Of a DNA stretch of 64,000 nucleotides, positions 37,179 to 50,400 are shown in pieces. Origin of the DNA: Gigaspora rosea (Eukaryota; Glomeromycota; Glomeromycetes; Diversisporales; Gigasporaceae); NCBI GenBank assembly GCA_003550325.1, contig QKWP01000121.1, forward strand, positions 436,886 to 500,885, written 5' to 3'. The position numbers and the translations under genes were made by a program. Within the stretch, counting starts at the first letter, position 1; each line of letters starts with the position of its first letter. The notes beneath the pieces were generated by a model that saw nothing but the letters and a program-made list of their open reading frames with translations, ran no database searches and was not told the origin of the DNA.

Positions 37179-37964
37179 AAAAGAATTATATAGGGGCTAT
37201 ATAATATATATTCTAACTGTAATGAGCCTAGCTGTTTCAAATGAGTACCTAATTTGGTTATTGCACTGATTTTTAATACATCAGATAGTGTATAACTAGT
37301 ATCTAGCTACCTAGTTTGTATTAGATTTTTGTATAATAATAATTTAAAAAACAATAAGTTCATTAATTTTTTTAATAATATAATTTAAATAATCACTATA
37401 AACAAAATCTTTTATTTTTTTATTAGTCTAAGTTTATAATTTGTAAATTCCAAAATCTAATATTTTATAGTCAGCAGAGAATATATTTTTAAGAAAAGAT
37501 TTAGTAATTAGAATTTTGTTACCAATCTTTAATTTATTTTGTTTAATATTTTTGTCATACTATTTTTTTTAAACTTGTTGTGCTTTTTGTATATTTTTTA
37601 GAGCTTTATTTTGTTATTTTAGTAAAATATCTTCAATTTTAAAAAATCTTTTTAATAATGCTTCTTAAAATAATCTTTTCTTTATAATAAGATTTAATAA
37701 TTGTTTTTATTAATAACTTTGTTTTATATCTATAATATAGTATAAATTAATTAAAATAAATAAAAAAGCTATATTGTTTTTATACTTACTGGTAAATAAA
37801 TTATTAATATTACTAAAAAAATATTATTATTATTAAGCTAATATATATAGTTTTAAATTACAAGATTGTTAAAATGCACTACTGGTGTTCAATATCAGTA
37901 TGAAGATCAATATCAAAAAATAAACAAAAAAAAATAAACAAAAGTTAAAACTAATAAATGTTAA
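37179..37964. other. AT-rich spacer, nothing recognised
   Basis: Low-complexity AT-rich DNA between two hairpin elements. Confidence 0.55.
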
Positions 37965-39020
37965 ATTAGAGTTAATAGTTAGGGTTAGGATGAGGCATAG
38001 TATATAGTAAAATTTCACAAGGGGGTTTTTTTTTAAAAAAAAAAGGTGTTTTCATAGATAAAATTTTGAGTTAGAAGGTATTTAAAAAAATACCAAACCA
38101 ACAAAAATTTTATGTTACACCTGATCTTTACATTACACTGCATTTAAAAAATTTGATTGGTGAAAATTATTGTGGTGTTGAACACTAGTGGTGTGTTTTA
38201 GTAATCTCATTAAATTAATATATTAATTGATGATCCACCACAAATCGATAGTGTGATCATAGTGTAACTTGATGCAAATTACTATGTAAATCCTATTATA
38301 GGAATATTTTTGGCGACCTAAGGAAAACTTAGAAAACTTTTTTTCTTACTAAGTTAATGAGTCATGCCTACTAAGTGAAAATTGTAGAGCTCATTGAGAC
38401 GAGTCTAATGGTAGTTAGTTCATCGAAATAGGACCAGTAGATAATAAGATATCTTCAAAAAATGATTGGTCGACTATATAAAATTTTGTGTAAACAAACC
38501 TATTGTTTACATATAGTTGGTCAATCGTTTTTTGAAGGTATCTCATCATCTACGGGTCCAATTTCAATGATCTAACTACCATTAGACTCGTCTCGATGAG
38601 CTCTACAATTTTCCCTTAGTAGACATGACTCCTTAACTTAGTAAGAAAAAATGTTTGTCTTGGGTGGGCAAAAAAATTCCTACATTTTAGAATTTACATA
38701 TCAACAAATAGTAAGGATCTGCATCACGTTACACTATGATCACACTATCGATTTGTAGCGGATTATCAATTAATTATAATTAAATAATAGCATTGTTAAA
38801 TCACACCACTAGTGTTCAATACCACCATTATTTTTGTTATAAGTTGCAATGTAATGTAAAGATTAGGTAAAATGTGATATTTTTTAAAAAATGATAATAA
38901 TGCAAAAATTCATTTATGAATCATCTTTAGAACTTTAACAAAAAAAAATTCCTTATGAAATTTTGGTATAAACTATTTTTTGCTTCATCCCAGGCCTTAA
39001 TCCTAACCCTAATATTAATT
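37965..39020. mobile_element. Large foldback element, arms ~520 bp, telomere-like words at tips
   Basis: Left arm 37965-38500 and right arm 38515-39020 are inverted copies. Both tips carry gttagggttagg / cctaaccctaat. The inner parts are best preserved: ctcattgagacgagtctaat (38391) and attagactcgtctcgatgag (38582) form the shared core, next to gaccagtagataataagat. The centre reads aaacaaacctattgtttaca. Confidence 0.8.
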
Positions 39021-39049
39021 GAAAATTTTTTTTTGTTTTTTTTTTGCAT

Positions 39050-40157
39050 TCAGCGATCTTGCCTTTTTTTATTATGAACTATGCAGTCTAGCTGCCTTGT
39101 ACAAGTACAAAAATGACTACTAGCGTTCTGTGTAAAAAAGACTCTCCGAGCGATAACTAAGTTACCTGCCCAAAGCGATCTGCCATACCAACCATTCGTC
39201 TCAATCCAGTATCAGAATTTACCTTTCGATTTTAATCCGTCAATCACCGACTGGTGTTGGATGCCATATAAAGACCGCCTTTCTTTTCTTAAAATTTTAA
39301 CTTCTTCACAAAGAGCACGTAAAGAAAAAAGGAGAAAGATAAAAACAAAAACAAAAAGAAAACGACAAAGTATAAAAGGGAAAAACAAAAAGAGGGGAAA
39401 AAGGAAAAACGAAAGAAAAGAATAAAACAGAAAAAGAGAAAAAGAAAGAAAACAAAATAAATCTAGATAGGTATAGTTAAAGTCTATACTAAACTCATAA
39501 AAATTATACAGCACAGTCTCTATGATCTTAGTCTGTATTACAATGAAGAATGTAACTACATGACCCTACATCTTCTACGAGGTCGAGATCCACCAAGTGA
39601 AAATTTATTTAATCCCATCCGTCCGACATTAGTCCTTTGCCAAAAACACGTGGTCACCTAGCAGCATTGTGAGCACATGACTTCTTGTGACTTAATGCAC
39701 TAGAGTTTCCATTCTCGGATGTAAACAATGTTGATCTTCTGGAGGGGGTAAGCCGAAATCGCCACTTTTTGGAAAAATTTTTGAAAAAACTGAGTGGGAG
39801 GCCGATACACAGGTTTCACTTGTAAAAAGAAAGGAGTGTGGGTTCTTCTTTATCAACTTCATATGCCCTTACTTTCACCTTATGGCGGACACCCCAGGAA
39901 GGCTTTTCCTACTACCGGTGAGTGATAAACACTGAACTTGTCAGCAGACAGTCTATTAACTTTGTCTCTAAACGACAAGTGCTATAAAGCGGTGAGTGAT
40001 AAACTCTAAGACTACTAGCAAGATAGTCAATTAACTCTATCCCTAAATAATAGCTGCCGCCGTAGGACCTATGTAAGTATGTCTTCAGTTTATACAAAAT
40101 TAATACTAAAGTTTTTGCAAAATATGTGTACAAGTGATCGTTGGGGAGAGTTCTCAT
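39050..40157 (-). repeat. Unclassified dispersed repeat 'R', copy 2
   Basis: Same orientation as the 57-kb copy: cagcgatcttgccttt at one end, aaaattatacagcacagt, then ttgatcttctggaggggg with taagccgaaatcgccacttt, and gtgatcgttggggagagttc at the other end. Diverged, and rearranged near 39850-40030, where a ggtgagtgataaac block is duplicated. No intact frame. Confidence 0.65.
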
Positions 40158-40609
40158 TAATTGAAATTTAATTTTTGTTTTTATAAAAATTATTTTGATT
40201 TATATATTACACAAATTTTCATATTACTAGTATTGAACACTACAGGTAAAATATATAATTTTTGTTAAATAAAATTTGAACTCTTTTTAATAATTCTTTA
40301 TACCCAACTTTTTAAGAAAGCTAATATATAAAAACTCTATAGGTAATATATTTAATTTACAACAAACTCTACTAATAGTAGCTAAAGCTCAAAACTATTT
40401 AATATGTTAAATTATTACTAAAATAGAAATAAAAAAGACTTAAACTTATATAAGCAAGATCTCTTAACAAAAAATTCTAGTACAGTTATAAAAATCTAGA
40501 GCTTTGTTAAAGTTTATAAATATAAATATTTGGTTAGTTATATTATTCTATATAGTGTAACTTTTATAACCTTGTTTTGGTTTGGTACTTTTTTTTAGTC
40601 TTTTTAAAA
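40158..40609. other. AT-rich spacer, nothing recognised
   Basis: Between two copies of the unclassified repeat. No gene. Confidence 0.5.
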
Positions 40610-40905
40610 TTTTAATCAAGTAAATATTCTAGTTTACCCTTTTCAAAAGATTGGCTATGTTTATTTTTTCAAACTAAAAATATGTTTACCAAATTGAAAT
40701 TCATATTACAAGTAAATTTTGGGTATTTACAAAATAAATAATATATAATATATAAGATATTTTAAAGAAAATCTATAATAAAACTTCTTTTTAAAAATTT
40801 TTTTAATATAATTTTTTTCTATTGTGTATATAATGCTTTGGTAAAGTAGTTCTTTATACAGTATTATATAATTTTTATAGTCTGGTATGAACAAAAATAG
40901 TACTA
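40610..40905 (+). repeat. Unclassified dispersed repeat 'R', decayed partial copy 3
   Basis: agtttacccttttcaaaaga with ttggctatgtt, then tataatgctttggtaaagta and cagtattatataattttta match the second half of copy 1 in order. C-to-T type changes are frequent. Confidence 0.55.
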
Positions 40906-41238
40906 TTATATTCTATTTTTTTTTGTTTTTTTGTTTTTTCTTTTCATATTTCTTTTGATATTTTGGTTATTTGTTTAGATAATATAGGCTATCTTTCTAT
41001 TTGTATATTCTTTTTTATTTTTTATATTGGTATTTTTTTTAGTAAAATCCTTAAACTTGAGAAGCTAAAGAAAAGATTTAAAAAGTAGACAATTATAATA
41101 AGTTGCAAAGTTCAAGTCAAGAATTTAATTAATAATTTTAATAACAAGAAAAAAAAGTTCAAAAAAACAAAACTTTAATATAGCAGATTACAGTCAACTC
41201 TTTCTAATTTGAACTGCCAGGACTGCTTTTTTTTACTA

Positions 41239-44200
41239 TCGTATAACCGCGAAATAACACACCCCTGCGCGTTAATTTATTCATCTGTGCGTTATTTCGG
41301 GACGCGCATGTGCGATATTTCGAAATAAAAGATTGATTTTCTGAAATAGGTATGTTTCAAAATAACGCGCATAGGGGTATAAGTGTATTAATACGATATA
41401 ATAGGAAATAGCCAAGAGCAAACAAGATTTATACAAGAAATTATTGTGCAATTGTTAATTAACCCGATTAGATATACCTGCATAAAATAGGCAGAGGGCG
41501 TTACTGCATACGTATAAAGGTAAATAGCGATATATTAGTATAAATTAAAATTTTAAAACTGTCATACGTATGAAGTTTTTTTTGTATGCAAACGATTATT
41601 TATTTGAACTTACAACTTATATAAAAAGTAAAACCTTTCATAATGAACTTTTTTTTTTGGATCTTATCAAGGCAAAATTTAATGAAACGAACAATTACAT
41701 TTTATTTTCAAGGCACTGGTCAAATGTGTTAGAACTTTGTACGATTCGCTTTTTTTTTTTGAGTTTTTTTTTTATCAAAATTTTTTTTGAAAAAATAAAA
41801 CCTCATGAAAACGTACTTAAAGCATCTTACATTGATCACCCCAAAAAACCAAATAATATAACCTGCTTGTAAAAAAAAAGTTAAATCGCTTTTTACTACT
41901 ATGAAACGAATTAAATGTAAAAATAAATAGTCTAAGTAAATCCTTTAGCGATCACGTAAGGAGGAATAGAATAAAAAAAAGCTGGACCCTTCTTCTTGTC
42001 TTGATCACTATATAAAGACAAAAATTGAGTAATGAACAACATTTAAGAATGGATAAAAAGAAGAACAAACTCAAACAAAAAAGCAGGATCCTTATTTTTC
42101 TTGAATCAAAGGGCATCTTTTAGTAATCGTACTAGAGTTAGAAGAACGAAACCACACCTAGTTATGCAAAAAAAAAAAATTTGTTTTTTTTTGATTAAAT
42201 TTTAATTTTGAATTTTTTTTTTTTGTAACACATCTTGAATCATCACGGTACCCCTTTAAGTATGCGTGTTAAATGCTGATTTTGCATTTTTTTTCACTTT
42301 AATTTTACCTCATTTACAAATGGACACGAACAAAAAACGAAGCTACACTGTTTCACTCAAACTTGAAGTGATCTCGTATGCAGAAACCACATCTAATCGT
42401 AAGGCATCATTATTTTATAATGTTAATCGAAGACGTGTACAAGAGTGGCGAAAACAAAAGTCAGAGCTAGAGGCTGTTAAAAATAATAAAAAATTAAACA
42501 TAAATAAGGCGCGTGTTCTTAGCGGTCGCGGTCGTAAGGCGAAATATCCTGATTTAGAAAAAGATCTAGTAGATTATATCAAGAAAAAACGGGATGAAAA
42601 ACTTGCTGTTACAACTCATATGATTCAAAACAAAGCAAAGGAGTTGGGAAAGACCTTAAATATTGATGCCAAGTTCTCTCGAGGCTGGATTGAACGTTTT
42701 AGAAAGCGGCATAATTTGGTTGAACGTGTTCGAACTCAAATCGCACAGAAGTTTCCTGAGGATGTGCCCTTAGTAGTTAATAATTTTCTTCAACTTGCAC
42801 GCGAAAAAACAAAAAATATAGAAAAAAATTTTATCATTTTTTTTGACGAGACTCCAGTTTGGTTTGACATGCCCCAGAGTTCAACATTTGATTTTCAAGG
42901 TGTTCATGAAGTGGCAATTAGAAGTACAGGGCATGACAAGTTACGTTTTACGGTAGTTCTAGGTTTTATAGCTTCTGGAGAAAAGCTCCTACCGGCAGTA
43001 ATGTTTAAACTAAAAAAAAACCTAAAGGTAAACTTCCACGCGATATTGTTGTAATTTCATCACCTTGTGCAAATATGCGAGCAGACTTAATGATCTCCAC
43101 TTATATCCCGCGAGTTATACGTGCAAGGCCCCAAGGATTTTTTAAAAGCAAAGGTATAATTTTTGTCGATGGTCATCGTAGCCATGTACGTGATGATGTA
43201 GTTAAGGCATTAATTGCAAAAGGCTTGGATGTTCTAGAAATACCTGGAGGAACAACCTGTGTTTTGCAACCACCAGATGTTTCAGTAAACAAACCTTTTA
43301 AAAGTGGAATGAGAAAAAGATGGGATCAATGGATTGATGAAGGAAAGAAAGAATTCAAGGCAAAAGGATCTCGCAAAAAAGCCTCATATGAGCTCATTTG
43401 CAAATGGGTATCTGATACTTGGAAAGAAATTAGTAAAGATATTTTGGTCAAATCATTCGAAGCAGCTGGACTTGTACTTAACCCCGATGGAAGTGAGGAT
43501 TATAAAATGTTAACCCGTCTTCAGGCTATAGTCAAAAATAATGTAGACGATATAAACGAATTATTGAACGAAGAAGGCAAAGAAGATGAAGGTGATGGTA
43601 ATGAAGATGAAGGTAATGAAGATGAAGGTGATGAAGATGAAGGTGATGAAAGTGAAAATGAAAGCGAAGATGATGAAATCGAAGAAGGTGAAGGTATATA
43701 TTCAAGAGATGAGTTAGATTTTGATGAAAATATGACACATAATGAAGTAGAGGTTGTGAATTTAATGGATACCGATGAAGAAATGTAAATTGATATTGGT
43801 AAGTAAATCTATTTTTTGATTTTTATTTTACTAAATATTTTTGCAGAGATTTAACTACCGGTAATTTTAGTCGATGACTTTCAATTGTTCACCAATAATA
43901 GATTTATCGAAACCGTAATTCTTTCTGTCAACGGTAAAATTTATAATCATAAAACTTTGAGAAAGCAACTTAGAAAACTTAGAAGTGTACGCAGTTCAAA
44001 ATTCAGTTAACCGAATTAATAGGCAAAAAGATAAAAAAAAAAATCATGTGCAAACTTATCTTTACCTTCATACAATTAAACAACTTACACTAAATTATAC
44101 AAAATAAATCTCTTGTATTGGTTATCAACTTATTTCTACTAATTTTGGTCGACCAAAAAAAAATCATTAATATCATAATTCTAAAAACAAAGTAGATAAG

Positions 44201-44676
44201 CTCTTAATATAAATTGTCATATAAATGATCCGGGTTTCTTATATTTCACCAATATCAAGACCTATTAGTAGACCCGGGTATAGTATGTGATTGAGATATA
44301 ATATAAAATTTGAAATGCGCACACTTTTCGTTTATAACAGGCAAGCTAGAATTTCAAAAAGATCTGTATTTAATTAAAATCTTGTGATTTGCACCAGGGT
44401 CTAGTACTTGGAAGTCTACTATTTGGGAAAGTCTTGCATACAGTAATATTAGAATCTTGTAAAATGAAAATATTTAAAAGAAAAAAAAAATTAAAAGAGT
44501 CTAAAATTGAATGCGCATTGATTATTCCTTTTATATTAAATTGATTTGTCCCGTGACTTACTTGGGTGCGCGTTATTACAAGACACGCATGCGCGTTATT
44601 TCGAATCAAATATGGTAATTTTTTAGGGGGCAATTTTCGAAATAACGCTCGTGTGCGTTATTTCGCGGTTATACGG
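41239..44676 (+). mobile_element. pogo-type DNA transposon, nearly intact
   Basis: Inverted ends TCGTATAACCGCGAAATAAC and CCGTATAACCGCGAAATAAC, each preceded by TA (41237-41238; 44677-44678). Subterminal GCGTTATTTCG words recur inside both ends (41292, 44594), possible transposase-binding sites. One transposase gene is carried at 42320-43788. CpG content is far higher than in neighbouring DNA, in line with a young insertion. Confidence 0.9.
42320..43788 (+). pseudogene. pogo/CENP-B-like transposase, one frameshift
   Basis: DDE transposase (DDE_1 superfamily) that cuts and pastes the element at TA sites. From MDTNKKRSYTVSLKLEVISYA (N-terminal HTH of the psq/pogo kind), through a CENP-B type HTH (SRGWIERFRKRHNL), to the catalytic core: FFDETPVWFD, FVDGHRSHVRDD and QPPDVSVNKPFK supply the three acidic residues. 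The C-terminal tail is a run of GDEDEGNEDEG-type acidic repeats. The frame breaks once in an A9 run at 43012-43020; one base more would keep it open to 43788 (about 489 residues). This may be a real mutation or a homopolymer sequencing error. I chose ATG 42320 over an earlier in-frame ATG at 42266 because the family starts close to this motif. Confidence 0.9.
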
Positions 44677-44836
44677 TATATAAAAATTTGGAAAAGTTTA
44701 GTTTTCAAAAAGTTATATATGGTTTATCTGAACTTTATAATAAAATTTACAAATGTTCTAGGAAATTTTGTTTGGTTTAGAGAGAGTTTAATAGTGTTTA
44801 GTTTAGAAAGGTTTGGATTAGAAAAGGGCAGCTGTA

Positions 44837-45201
44837 TATCTAGGCATTGTAAAAATAACTAAGTAGATTACATTTTAAACTAGATACTATATAAATTAAG
44901 AAATATATGTAAAAATGTTCAAATAAAGTAATAGTATAACTGCAAAATTAAAAAAAATCAGTATATTAATAAAGTATATTGTCGCAGAACATAATTTAAA
45001 ATGAAATCTACATTCTATACTTAACCTGCTAGCCTTCTAAAATCCATTAATACTTTTTAATATAATTTTTTTTAAAACTAACTCTAATCCTAAACCCCTA
45101 ACCCTAAAAAATGTACCTCAAAAAAATTTAGTTTTCGAGATTTTATAATATTATTTCATTTTAATCTGAATTTCATTATGATCAGTCACATAAGTTATAT
45201 T
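44837..45201. other. AT-rich spacer
   Basis: Contains aaacccctaaccctaaaa near 45091, one of several telomere-like words in repeats of this window. No gene. Confidence 0.5.
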
Positions 45202-45640
45202 AGGGTTCTGCAATTCGATTCAATTCAATTTGATTCAATCAAATATTTGATTTCAAATCAAATTCAAATACAGAAATTTCAAATCAAATCAAATTCAAAT
45301 TGACAAAATATTTGATTTGATTTGACAAATATTTGAAAATTTTTATTGAAACTATAGATCCAATAACTATTTACACAAAATTTTATTAAAACAACTGCCT
45401 TTGTTGTTCTATAAAACTAGGGCTATTTTGATTAGAAGAACATTTTTTACTTAATACAAAAATCGATTAACTTAGTAAAATTTTGCGTAAATTGAAAATT
45501 TTGAAAAGCGACCAAAATTTAAAATTTACAAATAAATTTGATTTGATTTGATTTGATCAAATCAAATTCAAATCAAGGGGTTATTTGATTCGATCAATTC
45601 AAATTTGTCTAATATTCAATTCAACTTTGAGGAACCCTAG
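45202..45640. mobile_element. MITE-like element rich in TTTGATTTGATT words
   Basis: Left end TAGGGTTCTGCAATTCGATT, right end (inverted) TAGGGTTCCTCAAAGTTGAA. Both subterminal regions are built from overlapping palindromic aaatcaaatcaaattcaaat words. About 439 bp, no transposase. The AGGGTTC start is reminiscent of hAT ends; the target duplication is not clear. Confidence 0.6.
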
Positions 45641-47477
45641 TATATATATATATAATAAGGTTTAGTTTTTTAAATAAGATTTAAAAAATAAAAAAAATAT
45701 AGTACTTTTTTATAAATTATCAAGAGCTGATGCTTCTAAGTAATAAACATGTTATTAGTTTAGTGCTTGAAATCTTTGGTCTATAATGTTTATTATTTCA
45801 AAAATTTTCAAAAATAAATTGAGATTTTCTATTTTTTTTTAATTAAATTCAAAAATTTATAAATAAGTAAATAAGATTTTTGTTTATTTAGAAATTAAAG
45901 GTAACTATATTATAGTTGTGCTATAGCTAATTTAAGATTGTTAATAATACAATTATATTTTGTAACAGTAGGTATATAACCAAAATATTTCAATCAAAAT
46001 ATTAATATAAAAAGGATTTCATATAGTTTTTTTAAACAATAAGATATAGATATACAGTAAAACAAAATATAAATATATACATATAAGATAAATAATAAAA
46101 TAATAAAAAAGAAAATATGAAGAGAAGAGAAAATATTAGTTACAACTAAAAATAAAAAGAATAACACAAATTGGAAATCACATAGGTCCTGTCGTTGTTG
46201 CCAAACTACTAATTTTGGTTATTAATATATACATAAAGAAAGCATAAATTCGTTGGGTGGTTATTTTAAACTTAATAAAAATAAAATCATTTTTTTGTTA
46301 AAAAAAAAAAGTAAAGTTCAACTGCAGTATTACATAGCGATAATTATCTTCGACTGACGCTAGGAGAATAACCGGACAAGTAATTGACATTGATGGCGTA
46401 ACTTTGTCACAGATTTCGGACATATCCGTATAACTGATAACGTTACATGACACAATTCAGCAATTTGAAAAATATCAATTATATATTTTTCGAAGTAGGG
46501 TTAGGCAATTAGACCAATTTTGTCCAAATAATTTAAGTTTCTGCGTACGTACATACTAACGTATAGGTACATACAATAAGATTTTTTTTTAACCAATATT
46601 TTATTATCTGTTATGTTAGTATGTACGTACGTACAGTACGTACTTAACATTAACATTAAACATTAAGCAAGCATAATAAGAATGTAGTTATTGTTTTTTA
46701 TACTAATTATGGAGAGAATGAGAACAATAGTATATAATAAATATGCTGTAAGTAGGTACGTACATATTAACACAAAAACAAATTCTTTGTACAGTACGTA
46801 CGTATGTACGTATTACTTGTCATTCCATCATTTTGAATTTTACACAAGTAAATGCATTAGAAACTTCGATTGGAGGGAGGCTTGCGATTTATCAAATTCT
46901 TTGTCTCAGTGAGTACATGACGTAAATAATCGTCAATGCGCTTGCGTTTGGTTTACATGTGAATGAAATAACTTAACATGAATAGGCGCATATAAAACGC
47001 TTATTATGATATATATTTTACAAATATTGTAACTAGAAGCTATTTTTGGGATTTTTGATGAAAATATGAATATAGTTTTTTTATTTATAACAGACCACCG
47101 GTCATGTGATTTATAGACAAATCTATTTTTCCCAGCACTAATCTTACAAAACTATGCAAAAACCACTAGTTCAAGTCATCTTAATGATGATGAAAGGAAG
47201 GAATAAATATATATGCGTAGTAGGTGTGTAAAAAAGAGGAAAAGTAATAACAGGACAGTTATTATTGCGGTCACAATAAAAAGTAAATGTTAATACTGTT
47301 ACAATTTAATAATTTCTATAATTCAAATAGGTATAATTAAATAAGGGTAATATTGTATATAGTTTTGGTGACCATAAATTAAAATGAAAAAAATCAAACT
47401 AATTTTTTAATAAATATTTACAACAAACAATAAATATAACTTATAAATCAGAATCATTCTATTTATAAGGCATATGA
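45641..47477. other. Intergenic; TACG microsatellite clusters at 46540-46830
   Basis: AT-rich DNA downstream of the Rax2-like gene. Several self-complementary tacgtacgtac runs occur at 46546, 46621, 46756 and 46793. No gene recognised. Confidence 0.6.
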
Positions 47478-50400
47478 TCAGGAAGCCCCAGTATAACTCG
47501 GATCTTCTACAACGTAATTACTTGGGAATAAACCTTGTATAAAATTGCCTGTTCCTATAGGTCACAAGAATATCATATTAGTTATAGCTAATTAATGAGA
47601 ACTTCAATAAAAAGAATCAACATACCGTCATCTTTCCATCCTATCCACCACACTTCATCGGCAGTATCCACTACATAAATCGAATCCCCAACATGGAAAT
47701 CCAATTCTCCTTCTTCTTTTGCAACAAATGGATATCTTGCATAGTATTGTCGTGCGTCTGGATGATTGGCTAAGAAAGCTCGGGCTGCTCTGGCTCTATC
47801 TGCGGCAGAGATCTCTTGTTTTTCTGATTTTGGTTCCGACTCGGATGCTGCAATTGCTGCAACTCCGGCTCCTCCCATAAAGTCAGCAGATTTTTCATCA
47901 GAAAGCATTGCAGAGTTTCTAACGTTACTAGATGTTACTGATTGACGAGGATCACTTTGTTGTGCTATTATTGAATTTATGGTAGCGAATAATTCTCCTT
48001 CTCGAAGTGCTGCTTTTCCTGAATCTCTTGGGCTGGCTTTAAGACTACCCCTTGCCTTTCGTTGTCTCCTGAAATCGTAAGCTAAACCAGCCGCAACAAT
48101 TAAAAATACAATGAAAAATGCTATTGCCGCAGAAATCAATATAACTATCGGAACTGGTAGGAATCCTGTATAGTAAAGTACAAATAAATTATTTGAAATT
48201 TTAGAAAATACTTAAAATACTTGTTCTTTCTTAATTAAAAAAATAAAATCAAACATACCATGTACGGCCAAAAGTTCAGGAATAATGTTTGTAAATACCG
48301 ACAGGATAAAACCTGGTTTGTCATGACTTGATGCTAATAAATAAGGAGAAATTGTATTTCCATCAAACAAGGCGGCACTGACATCACCATAATTATTTAA
48401 TTTGAGCGACCCGCTGATTAATAATAACCATTGAGTATCCACAATGCCATTGTTCGAATGAGAACTACTTGCAGGAACTAATGCCATTTGCTTTATCACA
48501 GAGCCTTGTAAAAGTTGTGGATTGACGTTTAAGTATTTGGAGCCATCCCATTTTCGTATATAAACTTCACCAGTGTTATCAACAGTTCCAGAAACAAAAT
48601 ATTCTTGATTGTTCGAAAGAAAATTATTAATGACTGTGGTTGGAGGTCCAGGAAGTTGTGTATCACCACTGCCCTGTGTGCCTTGTTCTTTCCATATGTT
48701 TCGACTAAAATCATACTTAGCAACATAAACCGGTCCTTTACCGTCAAGTGTAAGATTTCCAGCAACGACAAGGAAATTTTGACTTTGACTTAGCTAAATA
48801 AGGTGATGTAAAATAAATAAATGGTAAATAAAATTATACATAATGTACAGTATATAGTGATTAATTATTTGTTGTGGATTACTCACTCCTACAAAGTCCA
48901 TCGAAACAATTTCACCTATAAGAGACGAGTTAAGTCCTTTCCATTGTAATGAAATAGAATTCCAAGAGCAAATGTATGAACAACTTGATTGACCAGCTTT
49001 ATCAAACTTGCCGGCAACAATGTAATCATCTGTACCAGCCCGATATTTTATAGCATTGACTCTAACAATTTTATCGTTGGCTAAAAATGCGAAAAAAAAA
49101 AAGAATAAAAAAAAAAAAAAGAATTGGTATATATACATAAATGTATATAATTTATAAATGGAATAAAATCTTTTAAAGTTACCTGTCAATGTTTGTGCAT
49201 AGGTTATATCACTGTTTAAATTGTAAGCAGCAAAAGCACTGCCATCTATACCATTAAGTTCACTTCCAGCACACAAAACACTATCCTTAAGAACAAGAAC
49301 TTTGACTTCTCCTTTAAAATTAGATGGTGACATACCCCTCCATACATTATTATCCAATATGGCTACGTTAACGATATTATCAATTTGGAATTTTCCACCA
49401 ATTGCGGTAAAAGTTTTATTACTTTTAGTATTATTAGATTGTACTGCGCTGTTAATGATAAAATCTGATATATTGCCATTTATAGCTTGCGGAAACAAAG
49501 GAAGCGAATTATATCCAGAATGGGTAAGCAGACCTCCACTAGATGACATGAAAGATTGTATGGAACTCATTTCGCCACCCCAGAAAGTCAAAGGTCCTGT
49601 TTGAGAACTTGGAAAATTATAAGCTACAATATCACCAATTGTACCATCTATATATCCTGTATTAACCCAATTTCCTATCTTATTGTCCCACATGCCGTAG
49701 CCAAAAGAGGCATTACCAATTATATTATTCTGGGTGGAAAGTTGCGGATTTATTAAGGTATTGAATTTACCAGCAACGTGTATTTGTGGAGTTCCATTAT
49801 TGACAAAAGCTATACGATTTACTTCACCGTTGACACCACCACTAATTCTATACCATTTTTGTTCATCAAGGTTATATCTCGCGATATTATTCAATCCAGG
49901 TAAGGTTCCATTGGCCGTGTTATTAAATAATCCACCGACAAATAAATCTCTATCAATTAGAACCATCGTATTAACATGACCATTAAGCCCCGAGTCGCTA
50001 AGAGGAGTGAATTTTATACCATCATAAAACGCAATATTGGAAAATGAATTATTATTGAAATTACCACCAATTATTATTGTTGTTGATGATACAACAACTA
50101 TATCATTTATTATAGATTTTGGAATTAACAGGCCACCATTAAATCCATACCACGCGGCTTGAGCTGTGGATGTTGACGGTGAATATTGGAACAAACCACT
50201 CAATGATGTACGATTATCTGTCTTTGTGAACTGAATATAATCGACATATATGATAGCATCAGTACCATCACTCGGCGCTACAGCTGACTTTGAAGCAGTA
50301 ATTTCAACAGTTGGTTGAAAAGTCGCTGATGTTCCTAGAACATAACCACTATAGATAGTGTAGAATGTGTTCAAATTATTATTAGTTGAATTCTGTGTTA

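Larger units (their letters stand above)
41188..44836. mobile_element. Old TA-flanked MITE split by the pogo transposon
   Basis: Left end TACAGTCAACTCTTTCTAAT (41188) and right end TACAGCTGCCCTTTTCTAAT (inverted, ending 44836) match at about 21 of 29 positions. Without the pogo insertion (41239-44676) the element is about 211 bp. TA at both ends suggests a mariner-type element. Confidence 0.55.

Noticed and set aside
39212..39514. 100-codon minus-strand frame rich in F/L/S
   Set aside because: Translation of a purine-rich low-complexity tract within repeat R; not conserved in other copies.
41570..41872. 100-codon open frame starting MKFFLYANDYLF inside the pogo element
   Set aside because: Driven by T-runs (FFFLSFFFIKIFF), no motif, and lies in the non-coding 5' part of the transposon.
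43532..43738. His/Leu-rich minus-strand frame
   Set aside because: Antisense of the acidic repeats in the transposase tail.
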